Counted from the stretch's first letter, positions 1-5,483 are shown. The stretch is 5,483 nucleotides of DNA from an uncultured Lachnospiraceae bacterium (GCA_902783295.1 CACZQT010000393.1:1-5483); one strand, 5' to 3'. Program-made: numbers and translations. The notes: generated by a model from the sequence alone, not told the origin.

Positions 1-11
1 CCTTATCACCC

Positions 12-40
12 ATTCTAATGCATGTTGGGGCAAAGTGCAA
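12..40 (-). promoter_or_regulatory. Sigma-A-like promoter with UP-like element, firing off the left edge
   Basis: Read on the minus strand there is a -35 like TTGCAC (bases 35-40), a spacer of exactly 17 bases, and a -10 TAGAAT (bases 12-17, five of six matches to TATAAT). Directly upstream the sequence becomes very A/T-rich (about bases 46-80) in otherwise G+C-rich surroundings. Bases 49-59 read AAATTTATTAT on the minus strand, which fits the bacterial UP-element core AAAWWTWTTTT at ten of eleven positions and lies at about the right distance. Transcription would start near base 5 and leave the window, so the gene served is not visible. UP elements usually accompany strongly expressed genes, often stable RNAs. 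The -35 is the weak part of the match. Confidence 0.5.
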
Positions 41-111
41 GCGTGAAAATAATAAATTTTCATTACAAATACAAATTTTGTCCGCGCGCCTGCACATCCA
101 CACAGAGTGTT

Positions 112-153
112 TTTATCTCACTGGAAATCCGGAGGAATTTCCAGTGAGATAAA
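112..153. repeat. Perfect 17-bp inverted repeat, no U-tract
   Basis: The arms at 112-128 and 137-153 are exact reverse complements, separated by the 8 bases ccggagga. On neither strand is the hairpin followed directly by a run of T, so it is not a standard intrinsic terminator. It sits between the YARHG gene terminator and the promoter at 12-40. It could be a second, backup termination or mRNA-end structure, a protein-binding palindrome, or a remnant of a small mobile repeat. The sequence does not decide between these. Confidence 0.75.
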
Positions 154-188
154 TAAAAGAAAGGGCTTCGCGTTCTCACGCGAAGCCC
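151..188 (-). terminator. Intrinsic terminator of the YARHG gene
   Basis: Read on the minus strand, a perfect G+C-rich stem (arms 179-188 and 163-172, extended by one T-A pair at 178/173) closes on a GAGA loop, which is a GNRA-type tetraloop. It is followed by the T-rich run TTTCTTTTATTT (bases 162-151). It begins 25 bases after the YARHG stop codon. The plus-strand reading has no T run after the stem, so it acts in the minus direction. Confidence 0.9.
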
Positions 189-213
189 GAAAGTCATCAA
201 ATACCGTTGCGTT

Positions 214-1998
214 TTAATTGCCGTCATCAACGAAAATCTGGATCATCATTTCCTCTTCATCTTCGTCCAGTTCATCGTCCATATCATCATCGTCAAAATC
301 GTCTTCATCCATGTCGTCATCGATGTCGTCGTCCATGTCATCATCGATGTCGTCGACTCTCATATCGTCTTCTTCTTCGAACCCGAAGCCATCCGTAAGC
401 TCTTTGGCTGCGTCTGTAATTACATAGGCTTTCAGGCTGCTGTCCCAGGCAAACTGCCAGCGTACTGTGCACCAGTCCTCTACATCCGGCCAGTCCACAT
501 GCTGATACAGAATCACAGCTTCATAGCGGTTATTTCCCAGGTTTTCGAAAGAAAGAAGGGTGCTTTCCGGCTCTTCCTCTCCCCAGTCGCCGACCTGGAA
601 ATCGATCTCGGAAGAGTTCACCCGCCATCCGGCCTGCGCATAGTCACTGTCAGAGGGCTGGAAGCTGCTTCCGAATACGCTCTGCATCAGAGCTTCCGCT
701 TTCTTCCGGTCCATCTTTCCGGTTCTTTCGTATTCCGGTTCCAGCAGGTCGTAGCTCATGCTGATGCGCAGTGCGTTGTTCAGGCCGGAAAATTCTGTTA
801 CATCTCCCACCAGCCAGTACGCAAAGACCTCAGTCATCGCCTGTGCTTCGCTTCCGGAGAAAGAAGGAACTGTCTGCCCTGCCTGGTTCGTTCCCTGACC
901 GGACGTCTTGGAACTGCCGGCATTACTGCTGGGAATGATTTCCCCGGATTCCACGGCAGCGATCAGGTCCAGATTCGTCTTTTCGTACCAGTTCAGCACG
1001 TTCTCGTCAAAATCATCCGGATCGATGGTTCCCTTGTACCAGCTGCAGCTGCTGAAGTATTTTTTCAGTTCCGAATTGGAGAACTTTCTTCCGCGGCGCG
1101 CAAAGATTTCGTTTCTTGCCAGACGGAGATCCGCTTTGCTCATGCCGGCCAGATCAGATGCTTCCAGTTTCCAGGACGCACTGTCCGGAAGAATGTACTG
1201 TCCCTGAGGAGCAGTTGCACCGAGCAGCAGGTTTACATTCGTACCCAGAACAGAGTTCACAGCTGCTCCGGTCTTTCTGTCAACGTCCAGCCAGGCAGTG
1301 GTCGCCGTGTGGTCAGACATCTGCTCATAGATATGCAGGCTTACAGTATTGGAATCTGAAGCATCCAGTTCCACCGTCAGATAGAACTGCCCCAGATAAT
1401 CATGGTAATACCTCTTGGCCAGGTCCACGATTTCCGCATCTGTATAGATGCCGGTATGAGCCGTCTGGCTGCCCGTACCGGTAAATTTGCCGATGCCTGC
1501 GCTGGTTCCGCTGCCGGTATTGCTGCCGGAACCGGAATTGCTGCCGGTCCCTGTATTGCTGCCGGTTCCCGTTTTTGTCCCGGTGCTTCCCGACTTCACG
1601 GTCGGTGCTGTCTTTTCCGCTTCCAGAATCAGGTCAACATTTTTCGTTTCATACTGGTTCAGGGAAGATTCATCAAAGCTGTCAGCCGGAATGGTTCCCT
1701 TGTACCAGCTGCGGCTGCTGAAGTACTCCTTCAGATCCTTGCTGCCGAAGATCCGTCCATGGCGGGCATAGATCTCGTTTCTGGCAAGCCGAAGTTCCGC
1801 CTGGGTCAGGCCTTCCAGATCGGCTTTCGTCAGGTAACGGGAAGAACTGTCCGGAAGAATGTATTCATCCGCCCCGTACATGGTGATCAGTTCACTCTCC
1901 GCTGCCATGGCATCCGGCAGTGCTGCCGGCAGAAAACCGACCGCACAGGCCGCTGCCAGGAGAAGAAGCCATTTTTTCCCTAATCTCGATTTCTTCAT
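214..1998 (-). CDS. Secreted protein with two YARHG domains and an Asp-rich tail
   Basis: This 594-residue protein of unknown function is probably exported. Residues 1-32 look like a Sec signal peptide: basic start (MKKSRLGKK), hydrophobic run at 11-27, and likely cleavage after AMA at 30-32. YARHG domains (Pfam YARHG family, a presumed extracellular domain with no settled function) span residues 45-124 and 267-346. They align without gaps at about 50 of 80 identical residues and share YILPDS, LRLARNEI, SWYKGTI and FDE. The name motif is intact in the first (YARHG) but reads FARRG in the second. Between them are a Ser/Thr/Gly linker (about 131-182) and a module at about 184-262 containing HIYEQMSDHTATTAW and VDRKTG, a pattern I recall from other clostridial secreted proteins but cannot name. 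After a second linker (351-383) comes an unrecognised domain (384-540), then a tail of mostly Asp and Glu (541-583) ending in MMIQIFVDDGN. The ATG has a good ribosome binding site seven bases upstream, its own promoter and its own terminator. No transmembrane anchor, sortase motif or catalytic motif is visible. Confidence 0.9.
   Translation of the reverse strand: MKKSRLGKKWLLLLAAACAVGFLPAALPDAMAAESELITMYGADEYILPDSSSRYLTKADLEGLTQAELRLARNEIYARHGRIFGSKDLKEYFSSRSWYKGTIPADSFDESSLNQYETKNVDLILEAEKTAPTVKSGSTGTKTGTGSNTGTGSNSGSGSNTGSGTSAGIGKFTGTGSQTAHTGIYTDAEIVDLAKRYYHDYLGQFYLTVELDASDSNTVSLHIYEQMSDHTATTAWLDVDRKTGAAVNSVLGTNVNLLLGATAPQGQYILPDSASWKLEASDLAGMSKADLRLARNEIFARRGRKFSNSELKKYFSSCSWYKGTIDPDDFDENVLNWYEKTNLDLIAAVESGEIIPSSNAGSSKTSGQGTNQAGQTVPSFSGSEAQAMTEVFAYWLVGDVTEFSGLNNALRISMSYDLLEPEYERTGKMDRKKAEALMQSVFGSSFQPSDSDYAQAGWRVNSSEIDFQVGDWGEEEPESTLLSFENLGNNRYEAVILYQHVDWPDVEDWCTVRWQFAWDSSLKAYVITDAAKELTDGFGFEEEDDMRVDDIDDDMDDDIDDDMDEDDFDDDDMDDELDEDEEEMMIQIFVDDGN
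309..356 (-). repeat. 24-bp tandem repeat coding the acidic tail
   Basis: Two direct copies, 309-332 and 333-356, differ at two positions. On the minus strand they encode alternating hydrophobic residue plus three Asp (the pattern I/M-DDD) around residues 548-563. The repeat keeps the reading frame, so gain or loss of a copy would lengthen or shorten the Asp-rich tail by eight residues. Confidence 0.85.
1501..1572 (-). repeat. Four 18-bp tandem repeats coding a TGTGSN linker
   Basis: Four in-frame units at 1555-1572, 1537-1554, 1519-1536 and 1501-1518 encode TGTGSN, TGTGSN, SGSGSN and TGSGTS (residues 143-166). The first three share the plus-strand core attgctgccgg with an exact 18-base period; the fourth is more diverged. 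They form the flexible linker after the first YARHG domain. Copy number changes would alter linker length without a frameshift. Confidence 0.85.
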
Positions 1999-2004
1999 AA
2001 CTAA

Positions 2005-2010
2005 ACCTCC
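2005..2010 (-). promoter_or_regulatory. Ribosome binding site of the YARHG gene
   Basis: GGAGGT on the minus strand; the GGAGG core ends seven bases before the ATG at 1998. It supports this start, and the signal peptide begins immediately after it. Confidence 0.85.
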
Positions 2011-2040
2011 ATATCATTCAGGTATCGAAAGGTGACATAC

Positions 2041-2097
2041 TGTGCGTCTCCGCTGCAGGCAGCTGTCAGAATACAGCTGTGCATTCGATTACGCACA
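2041..2097 (-). promoter_or_regulatory. Structured 5' leader with alternative pairings
   Basis: Within the predicted untranslated leader of the YARHG mRNA, tgtgcgt at 2041-2047 is complementary over seven bases to acgcaca at 2091-2097. This closing stem encloses a second perfect 7-bp hairpin (2060-2066 with 2073-2079, six-base loop). A competing five-base stem (2078-2082 with 2093-2097) uses the same bases, so it cannot form together with the other two. Such exclusive folds are typical of regulated leaders, but I recognise no known riboswitch, and short stems can occur by chance. Confidence 0.4.
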
Positions 2098-2132
2098 TCT
2101 CCCCACATTACCCCAGATTCAGGCACAGGATT

Positions 2133-2161
2133 AATGTAGCATAATCCGTCTGTTTTATCAA
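2133..2161 (-). promoter_or_regulatory. Sigma-A-type promoter of the YARHG gene
   Basis: On the minus strand: -35 TTGATA (2156-2161), 17-base spacer, -10 TACATT (2133-2138) preceded by TGC, giving an extended -10. It starts about 40 bases after the smpB stop codon. The predicted start near 2126 gives an untranslated leader of roughly 125 bases. It implies the YARHG gene is transcribed independently of smpB; no convincing smpB terminator is seen before it, so some read-through is possible. Confidence 0.65.
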
Positions 2162-2199
2162 TCACCGGACAGGCGGCTTTTCAGTCGATCTGCTTTCCG

Positions 2200-2667
2200 T
2201 CAGCCCGTTATACGTACCTTGAAATCTCTCTCCGCTTCCCGGCGGACATCCCGTTTCGCAGTATCCGCCCGTTTGTCGTAGAGTTTTTTACCTTTTGCCA
2301 GACCGATCTCCACCTTGATCAGGCTTCCCTTCAGATACACCTGCAGCGGGACTATGGTATAGCCCTGCTGGCTTACGGCTCCGGCAATCTTGTTGATCTC
2401 CTGGCGGTGCAGCAGAAGCTTCCGGGGACGCAGAGGATCCCGGTTGAAAATATTCCCTTTTTCGTACGGGCTGATGTTCATTCCAAGGATGATCAGCTCG
2501 CCATGTTCATTTTTAACATACGCTTCCTTCAGACTGCACTTCCCCATGCGAAGGGACTTCACCTCCGTCCCCACCAGAGAAATGCCGGCCTCGAAGGTCT
2601 GCTCGATGAAGTAGTCATGCCGGGCTTTTTTATTGTTGGCAATGAGCTTGATACTTTCCTTTCCCAT
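2200..2667 (-). CDS. smpB: SsrA-binding protein SmpB
   Basis: SmpB binds tmRNA and brings it to ribosomes stalled on broken mRNAs, so that the nascent chain is tagged for degradation and the ribosome is released (trans-translation, cytoplasm). The 155-residue length is normal. Family landmarks are all present: KKARHDYFIEQTFEAG (13-28), GTEVKSLR (33-40), ISPYEKGN (65-72), DPLRPRKLLLH (77-87) and GLAKGKKLYDKR (122-133), followed by a basic C-terminal tail (134-155) of the kind that enters the empty mRNA channel. The ATG at 2667 is followed by the usual short lead-in. The ribosome binding site is modest (GGGGA, about seven bases upstream). secG lies 134 bases upstream with a terminator between, and I see no clear promoter in that gap. 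The usual neighbours rnr (upstream) and ssrA (downstream) are not in the window. Confidence 0.97.
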   Translation of the reverse strand: MGKESIKLIANNKKARHDYFIEQTFEAGISLVGTEVKSLRMGKCSLKEAYVKNEHGELIILGMNISPYEKGNIFNRDPLRPRKLLLHRQEINKIAGAVSQQGYTIVPLQVYLKGSLIKVEIGLAKGKKLYDKRADTAKRDVRREAERDFKVRITG

Positions 2668-2756
2668 AGATGTTCCCCATACCGTTTCCGGTCAAAAGTT
2701 ATCTCTTGTATGTGAATCTTTTCGCTGTCATGCCGGTCTGTGCTGAACAGCGCACT

Positions 2757-2790
2757 GATAGAAAAGGCTCATGGCAGCGCCATGAGCCTT
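2757..2790 (-). terminator. Intrinsic terminator after secG
   Basis: Arms 2779-2790 and 2764-2775 form a perfect 12-bp stem (AAGGCTCATGGC) around a three-base loop. On the minus strand it starts 11 bases after the secG stop and runs into TTTT then CTATC. The T run is short, so termination may be partial, which would allow some read-through into smpB. Transcribed from the plus strand, the hairpin has no T run directly after it. Confidence 0.75.
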
Positions 2791-2801
2791 CGGATTGTTT
2801 C

Positions 2802-3047
2802 TTAGTTCCCCAGCACGTTCAGCAGCAGGGCAAGAATGAACAGCGCGGTTACCAGATAAGCGGTGTACCGGCGCATTCTCCCCTCAGGGGTATTCTTCCG
2901 ATGCTTCCCGACGTAGGTCTGGGAGTAGCCGCCCGCGATGCCGCCGCCCAGTCCGGCATTCTTGCCTTCCTGCATCAGGATCAGCACCATCAGCGCAACG
3001 CAAATCACCACGATAGCAGCTTTCATAAGTCTAAGAGCCCAGATCAT
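2802..3047 (-). CDS. secG: Protein-export membrane protein SecG
   Basis: SecG is the small accessory subunit of the SecYEG translocon in the cytoplasmic membrane and stimulates SecA-driven export. The chosen 81-residue product has the family layout: transmembrane segment one (about residues 8-25), the conserved cytoplasmic loop QEGKNAGLGGGIAGG (26-40), a basic stretch (47-60) and transmembrane segment two (about 61-79). The start is ATG at 3047, because a full AGGAGG lies nine bases upstream. A longer reading from TTG at 3065 would translate that ribosome binding site into the extra N-terminal residues RRKIR. A further ATG seven codons into the gene would give the more usual length of about 74 residues but has no comparable binding site. 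The gene has its own upstream promoter and a downstream hairpin terminator. It is likely needed for export of proteins such as the YARHG product, though that link is general. Confidence 0.95.
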   Translation of the reverse strand: MIWALRLMKAAIVVICVALMVLILMQEGKNAGLGGGIAGGYSQTYVGKHRKNTPEGRMRRYTAYLVTALFILALLLNVLGN

Positions 3048-3053
3048 CCGAAT

Positions 3054-3063
3054 CTTCCTCCTC
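3054..3063 (-). promoter_or_regulatory. Ribosome binding site that fixes the secG start
   Basis: The minus strand reads GAGGAGGAAG, with core AGGAGG at 3057-3062, nine bases before the ATG at 3047. This strong match decides for the ATG over the upstream in-frame TTG at 3065, which overlaps the site. Confidence 0.88.
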
Positions 3064-3164
3064 AATGATTATCCACGTTTATAATCCGATTTCCTGCTGT
3101 CCTATGCAGCCGTTTCATGCTGAAAACCGGTCTTCCGTTTCTGCGGACAGACAGCGCACAGCAT

Positions 3165-3193
3165 ATGATAGCACAGGCATCTCTAAAATGCAA
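3165..3193 (-). promoter_or_regulatory. Extended -10 promoter of secG
   Basis: On the minus strand, -10 TATCAT (3165-3170, five of six matches) is preceded by TGC, making an extended -10. A 17-base spacer separates it from a weak -35, TTGCAT (3188-3193). The predicted start near 3158 gives a leader of about 110 bases before the secG ATG. The architecture (TGC plus -10, 17-base spacer) matches the YARHG gene promoter at 2133-2161. Confidence 0.6.
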
Positions 3194-3224
3194 GTACTTT
3201 GCGCCAAGTTTCACAGCCGGACCG

Positions 3225-3273
3225 GCCTGCATCCCGGCCTATTTTCCGGGGCTGCACGCAGGCTTTTTATTTT
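3225..3273 (+). terminator. Terminator-like hairpin on the plus strand at the pheT 3' end
   Basis: The arms gcctgc (3225-3230) and gcaggc (3258-3263) enclose an inner stem cccgg/ccggg (3233-3237 with 3246-3250), with an asymmetric internal loop. On the plus strand the structure is followed directly by TTTTTATTTT (3264-3273). On the minus strand, the direction of pheT, the hairpin starts just after the stop codon but no T run follows it. As written it would stop antisense transcripts before they enter pheT. For the pheT mRNA it may only act as a 3' end hairpin. No plus-strand gene is apparent upstream. Confidence 0.5.
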
Positions 3274-5483
3274 CTCAATTCGATGCCCAGTCCTTCCAGA
3301 CCGTTCAGAATCTTGTTCATGGCTGTAGAGATCTCTTTCTCATCCAGCGTGTGATCTTTCGCACGGAAAGTCAGGCTGTACGCCATGGATTTGAATCCCG
3401 GAAGCACAGGCGGGCCTTCATAAAGGTCGAACAGTTCGAAGCCTTCGAGGAGTTTTCCGCCCCTCTGAGCAATGACGGCTTCGATGTCACCTGCAGTGAT
3501 TTCTCTGCGTACAATCATGCTGATGTCGCGCGCCACAGCCGGGAATCTGGCAATGCCGGTAAACTTGCGGTCAAAGGTCGCTTTCTCCACAACCGAAGGG
3601 ATGTCGATCACGGCTACCACCGTACGCTCACCGATGCCATAGTTCTCCGCCGCCTGCGGATGCAGCTCGCCGAGGAAACCGATTTTCTCACCGTCGTACA
3701 GAATATCCGCCTGCCGTCCCGGATGCAGGAAAGGCTTTCCTGCCTTCGGATTGTAGGCTGCGCGCTTTCTGAGACCGGTCTGCCACAGGAACTCTTCCAC
3801 CACACCTTTCATGGTAAAGAAATCCATTTCCCCGTAGGCTCCCAGAGTGAACTGGGTACGCTCGTCCGGGAGTTCTGTCAGCGGCAGGGCCTTCGGCAGA
3901 TAAATGTTGGCGATCTCATACAACGCCACATTTTTGCCGCGGTGGTTATAGTTAAAGGACAGAGAAGTCAGCAGTCCGTTCAGAGACAGCGTCCGCATGA
4001 TGCTGAAATCCTCTCCCAGAGGATTGGCGATGGTCACCGTCTGACGCAGGGGGGAATCCTCCGGCAGCATCAGCTTGTCAAAAACCTTCGGGCTTTCGAA
4101 AGAGTAGGTCATAGCCTGGCTGAAGCCACAGTATTCCGCCACATCCCGGGCAATGTTCTCAATCCTGTGTTTGAAGGAAATCTTGCCGGTCGTTGCCTCG
4201 CCGCGGGGCAGGGTAGTCGGAATCTTATCGTAACCGTAGAAGCGGGCCACTTCTTCCGCAATATCCGCCTCCTGCTCCAGATCCTGCCGCCAGGAAGGCG
4301 TCACGATCTCGCCGGATGCTTCATCGTATTCCAGTTCCAGAGCCGGGAAGTAGGAAAGCATCTCTTCCTTCGGAATCTCCGTTCCCAGGAAGCGGTTGAT
4401 CCAGTCGGGACGGAAAGGAATCCGATGGCCTTCCATCTTCTTCGTATAGACATCCACCATGCCGCCGACAACCTCGCCGCAGCCCAGCTCTTCAATCAGC
4501 TGGCAGGCCCGGTTGATGGCTGCTTCCGCGTTGTTGGGATCCAGCCCCTTTTCGAACTTGCCGGAAGCATCCGTGCGGAGCCCCAGGCGTTTCGCGGAAA
4601 GACGGATGTTGGTACCGTCGAAGCAGGCAGACTCAAAAAGAACGGTCTTTACATCATCCGTAATCTTGGAATTTTCTCCGCCCATGATGCCGGCAATGCC
4701 GACGCCTTTTTCGGCATCGTTGATCATCAGAATATCGTGATCCAGCGTACGGACCTGTCCGTCCAGCGTCTGGAAGGTCTCTCCGTCCTTCGCACGGCGC
4801 ACAATGATTTTGTTCCCCGCGATCGTGGACAGGTCAAACGCGTGCATGGGCTGGCCATATTCTTCCATGACGTAGTTGGTGATATCCACCAGGTTGTTGA
4901 TCGGGCGGATACCGCTGGCCGCCAGCCTGCGCTGCATCCACTTCGGCGACGGAGCGATGTGAATATTTTTCACGACCCTTGCGCAGTAACGGGGGCAGAG
5001 GTCGGGATCTGCCACTTCCACGGAAATATAATCTGAAGCCTGCTCGTCGTTCCCGCTCTTTTCTTCCACGGGAGGTACGAAAGGTTTGCGGAAGGTAGCT
5101 GCCGCTTCCCGGGCAATACCAAGCACGCTGTAGCAGTCCACGCGGTTGCTGGTAATCTCATACTCAAAAACCACATCGTCCAGGCCGAGGGCCTGCACCG
5201 CGTTATCGCCCGGCTTTACGCCGTCCGCCTGTGAGAATACGTAAATCCCGTTTTCCGGAGCTTCCGGATACATATCCCGGGAGGATCCCAGCTCCTCGAT
5301 GGAGCACATCATCCCCTCGCTGGGTACGCCGCGGAGCTTCCCGGCCTTGATGCGCACGCCATCCTCCGGGAGCGGACCGCCGTCATGACCGCCGGCCACC
5401 TTGCCGCCGTCCAGAACGACTGCTACCAGAGCGCCTTCGCTTTCTCCCGGCACCACATTCGGCGCACCGGTCACGATCTGCAC
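3267..5483 (-). CDS. pheT: Phenylalanine--tRNA ligase beta subunit (N-terminus outside window)
   Basis: PheT is the beta subunit of the cytoplasmic alpha2-beta2 enzyme that charges tRNA-Phe; it recognises the tRNA and edits mischarged Tyr, while PheS carries the aminoacylation site. The 738 visible residues lack an estimated 65-75 at the N-terminus, since the first codons read QIVTGAPNV, an internal motif of the tRNA-binding (OB-fold) domain. In order: the rest of that domain (to about 105, with KLRGVPSEGMMCS), the B3/B4 editing domain (about 160-335, with VDITNYVMEEYGQPMHAFD and GLRTDASGKFEKG), the B5 domain (about 355-425, ending EEVARFYGYDKIP), the catalytic-like core (about 435-635, with ANPLGEDFSIMRT) and the anticodon-binding FDX-ACB domain (about 644-738, with RFPAVARDISMIV). 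H214, E284, T304 and A306 of the visible part correspond, as I recall, to the editing-site His, Glu, Thr and Ala described in the E. coli enzyme, so editing looks intact. It ends in TAA. pheS would be expected upstream, beyond the right edge. No frameshift or internal stop is seen. Confidence 0.97.
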   Translation of the reverse strand: MQIVTGAPNVVPGESEGALVAVVLDGGKVAGGHDGGPLPEDGVRIKAGKLRGVPSEGMMCSIEELGSSRDMYPEAPENGIYVFSQADGVKPGDNAVQALGLDDVVFEYEITSNRVDCYSVLGIAREAAATFRKPFVPPVEEKSGNDEQASDYISVEVADPDLCPRYCARVVKNIHIAPSPKWMQRRLAASGIRPINNLVDITNYVMEEYGQPMHAFDLSTIAGNKIIVRRAKDGETFQTLDGQVRTLDHDILMINDAEKGVGIAGIMGGENSKITDDVKTVLFESACFDGTNIRLSAKRLGLRTDASGKFEKGLDPNNAEAAINRACQLIEELGCGEVVGGMVDVYTKKMEGHRIPFRPDWINRFLGTEIPKEEMLSYFPALELEYDEASGEIVTPSWRQDLEQEADIAEEVARFYGYDKIPTTLPRGEATTGKISFKHRIENIARDVAEYCGFSQAMTYSFESPKVFDKLMLPEDSPLRQTVTIANPLGEDFSIMRTLSLNGLLTSLSFNYNHRGKNVALYEIANIYLPKALPLTELPDERTQFTLGAYGEMDFFTMKGVVEEFLWQTGLRKRAAYNPKAGKPFLHPGRQADILYDGEKIGFLGELHPQAAENYGIGERTVVAVIDIPSVVEKATFDRKFTGIARFPAVARDISMIVRREITAGDIEAVIAQRGGKLLEGFELFDLYEGPPVLPGFKSMAYSLTFRAKDHTLDEKEISTAMNKILNGLEGLGIELRK

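Noticed and set aside
1..213. tmRNA (ssrA) in the non-coding left end
   Set aside because: There is no tmRNA-like 5' or 3' end or tag-coding segment, and the space is too short; only promoter and hairpin signals are visible.
218..427. Plus-strand frame encoding a poly-serine protein
   Set aside because: The serine run is only the reverse complement of the Asp codons in the acidic tail (GAT/GAC read as ATC/GTC, shifted to TCA/TCG).
499..1359. 286-codon plus-strand open frame opposite the YARHG gene
   Set aside because: It is antisense to a gene with a signal peptide and recognisable domains, has no good ribosome binding site evident, and matches no family I know.
1940..1950. Possible lipoprotein cysteine at residue 18 of the YARHG protein
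   Set aside because: The residues before it (AAA) lack the usual Leu at -3, and the cysteine sits in the middle of the hydrophobic core, while a clean AMA signal peptidase I site follows.
2668..2763. A promoter for smpB
   Set aside because: Candidate boxes such as ATGACA or TTGACC lack a partner -10 at a proper distance, so I could not support one.
3117..5036. 639-codon open frame on the plus strand opposite pheT
   Set aside because: It lies almost wholly antisense to a clearly conserved pheT, shows no recognisable domain, and its composition is what the codon bias of the opposite strand produces.
5481..5483. GTG at the right edge as the start of pheT
   Set aside because: The residues there form the internal QIVTGAPNV motif of the tRNA-binding domain, so the real start is upstream, outside the window.
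1..5483. CRISPR array, phage, transposon or defence genes
   Set aside because: There are no spaced direct repeats, transposase or integrase motifs, or defence domains on either strand; the only tandem repeats are the two in-frame coding tracts.

Overview
All four protein genes here lie on the minus strand, so the window reads right to left: pheT (its start is beyond the right edge), secG, smpB, then a gene for a secreted two-YARHG-domain protein. The content and style suggest a gut-type clostridium (Firmicutes, probably Lachnospiraceae or a close relative). The PheT, SmpB and SecG sequences look clostridial, the Shine-Dalgarno sites are strong AGGAGG type, the promoters look like sigma-A promoters with extended -10 elements, and YARHG proteins with Ser/Thr/Gly linkers are common in that group. 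The DNA is moderately G+C rich with A/T-rich promoter islands. The taxonomic call is inference from protein style, not from a search.

Layout. Bases 1-213 hold no gene. They contain a sigma-A-like minus-strand promoter with an A/T-rich UP-like element, firing off the left edge; a perfect 17-bp inverted repeat without a U-tract; and the intrinsic terminator of the YARHG gene. Bases 214-1998 encode a 594-residue exported protein with two YARHG domains, a linker built from 18-bp tandem repeats and an Asp-rich tail built partly from a 24-bp tandem repeat. Bases 1999-2199 hold its ribosome binding site, a leader with mutually exclusive hairpins and a good promoter. smpB is at 2200-2667. A 134-base gap follows, containing the secG terminator. 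secG is at 2802-3047; its start is corrected here to an ATG, because a longer TTG-started reading would translate the ribosome binding site. The 219 bases between secG and pheT hold a good secG promoter and a hairpin with a U-tract that is oriented as a plus-strand terminator. pheT fills 3267-5483.

How the genes relate. pheT (tRNA charging), secG (protein export) and smpB (ribosome rescue with tmRNA) are housekeeping genes of translation and secretion. secG and smpB are often neighbours in Firmicutes, usually with rnr (RNase R) between them and ssrA (tmRNA) after them. Here rnr is absent from between them, and the YARHG gene follows smpB. The strong promoter at the left edge leaves open that ssrA or another highly expressed gene lies just outside. 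Each of secG and the YARHG gene has its own promoter and terminator, so the cluster looks like separate units on one strand rather than one tight operon. The least explained part is the YARHG protein and its structured leader. I see no phage, transposon, CRISPR or defence system here.
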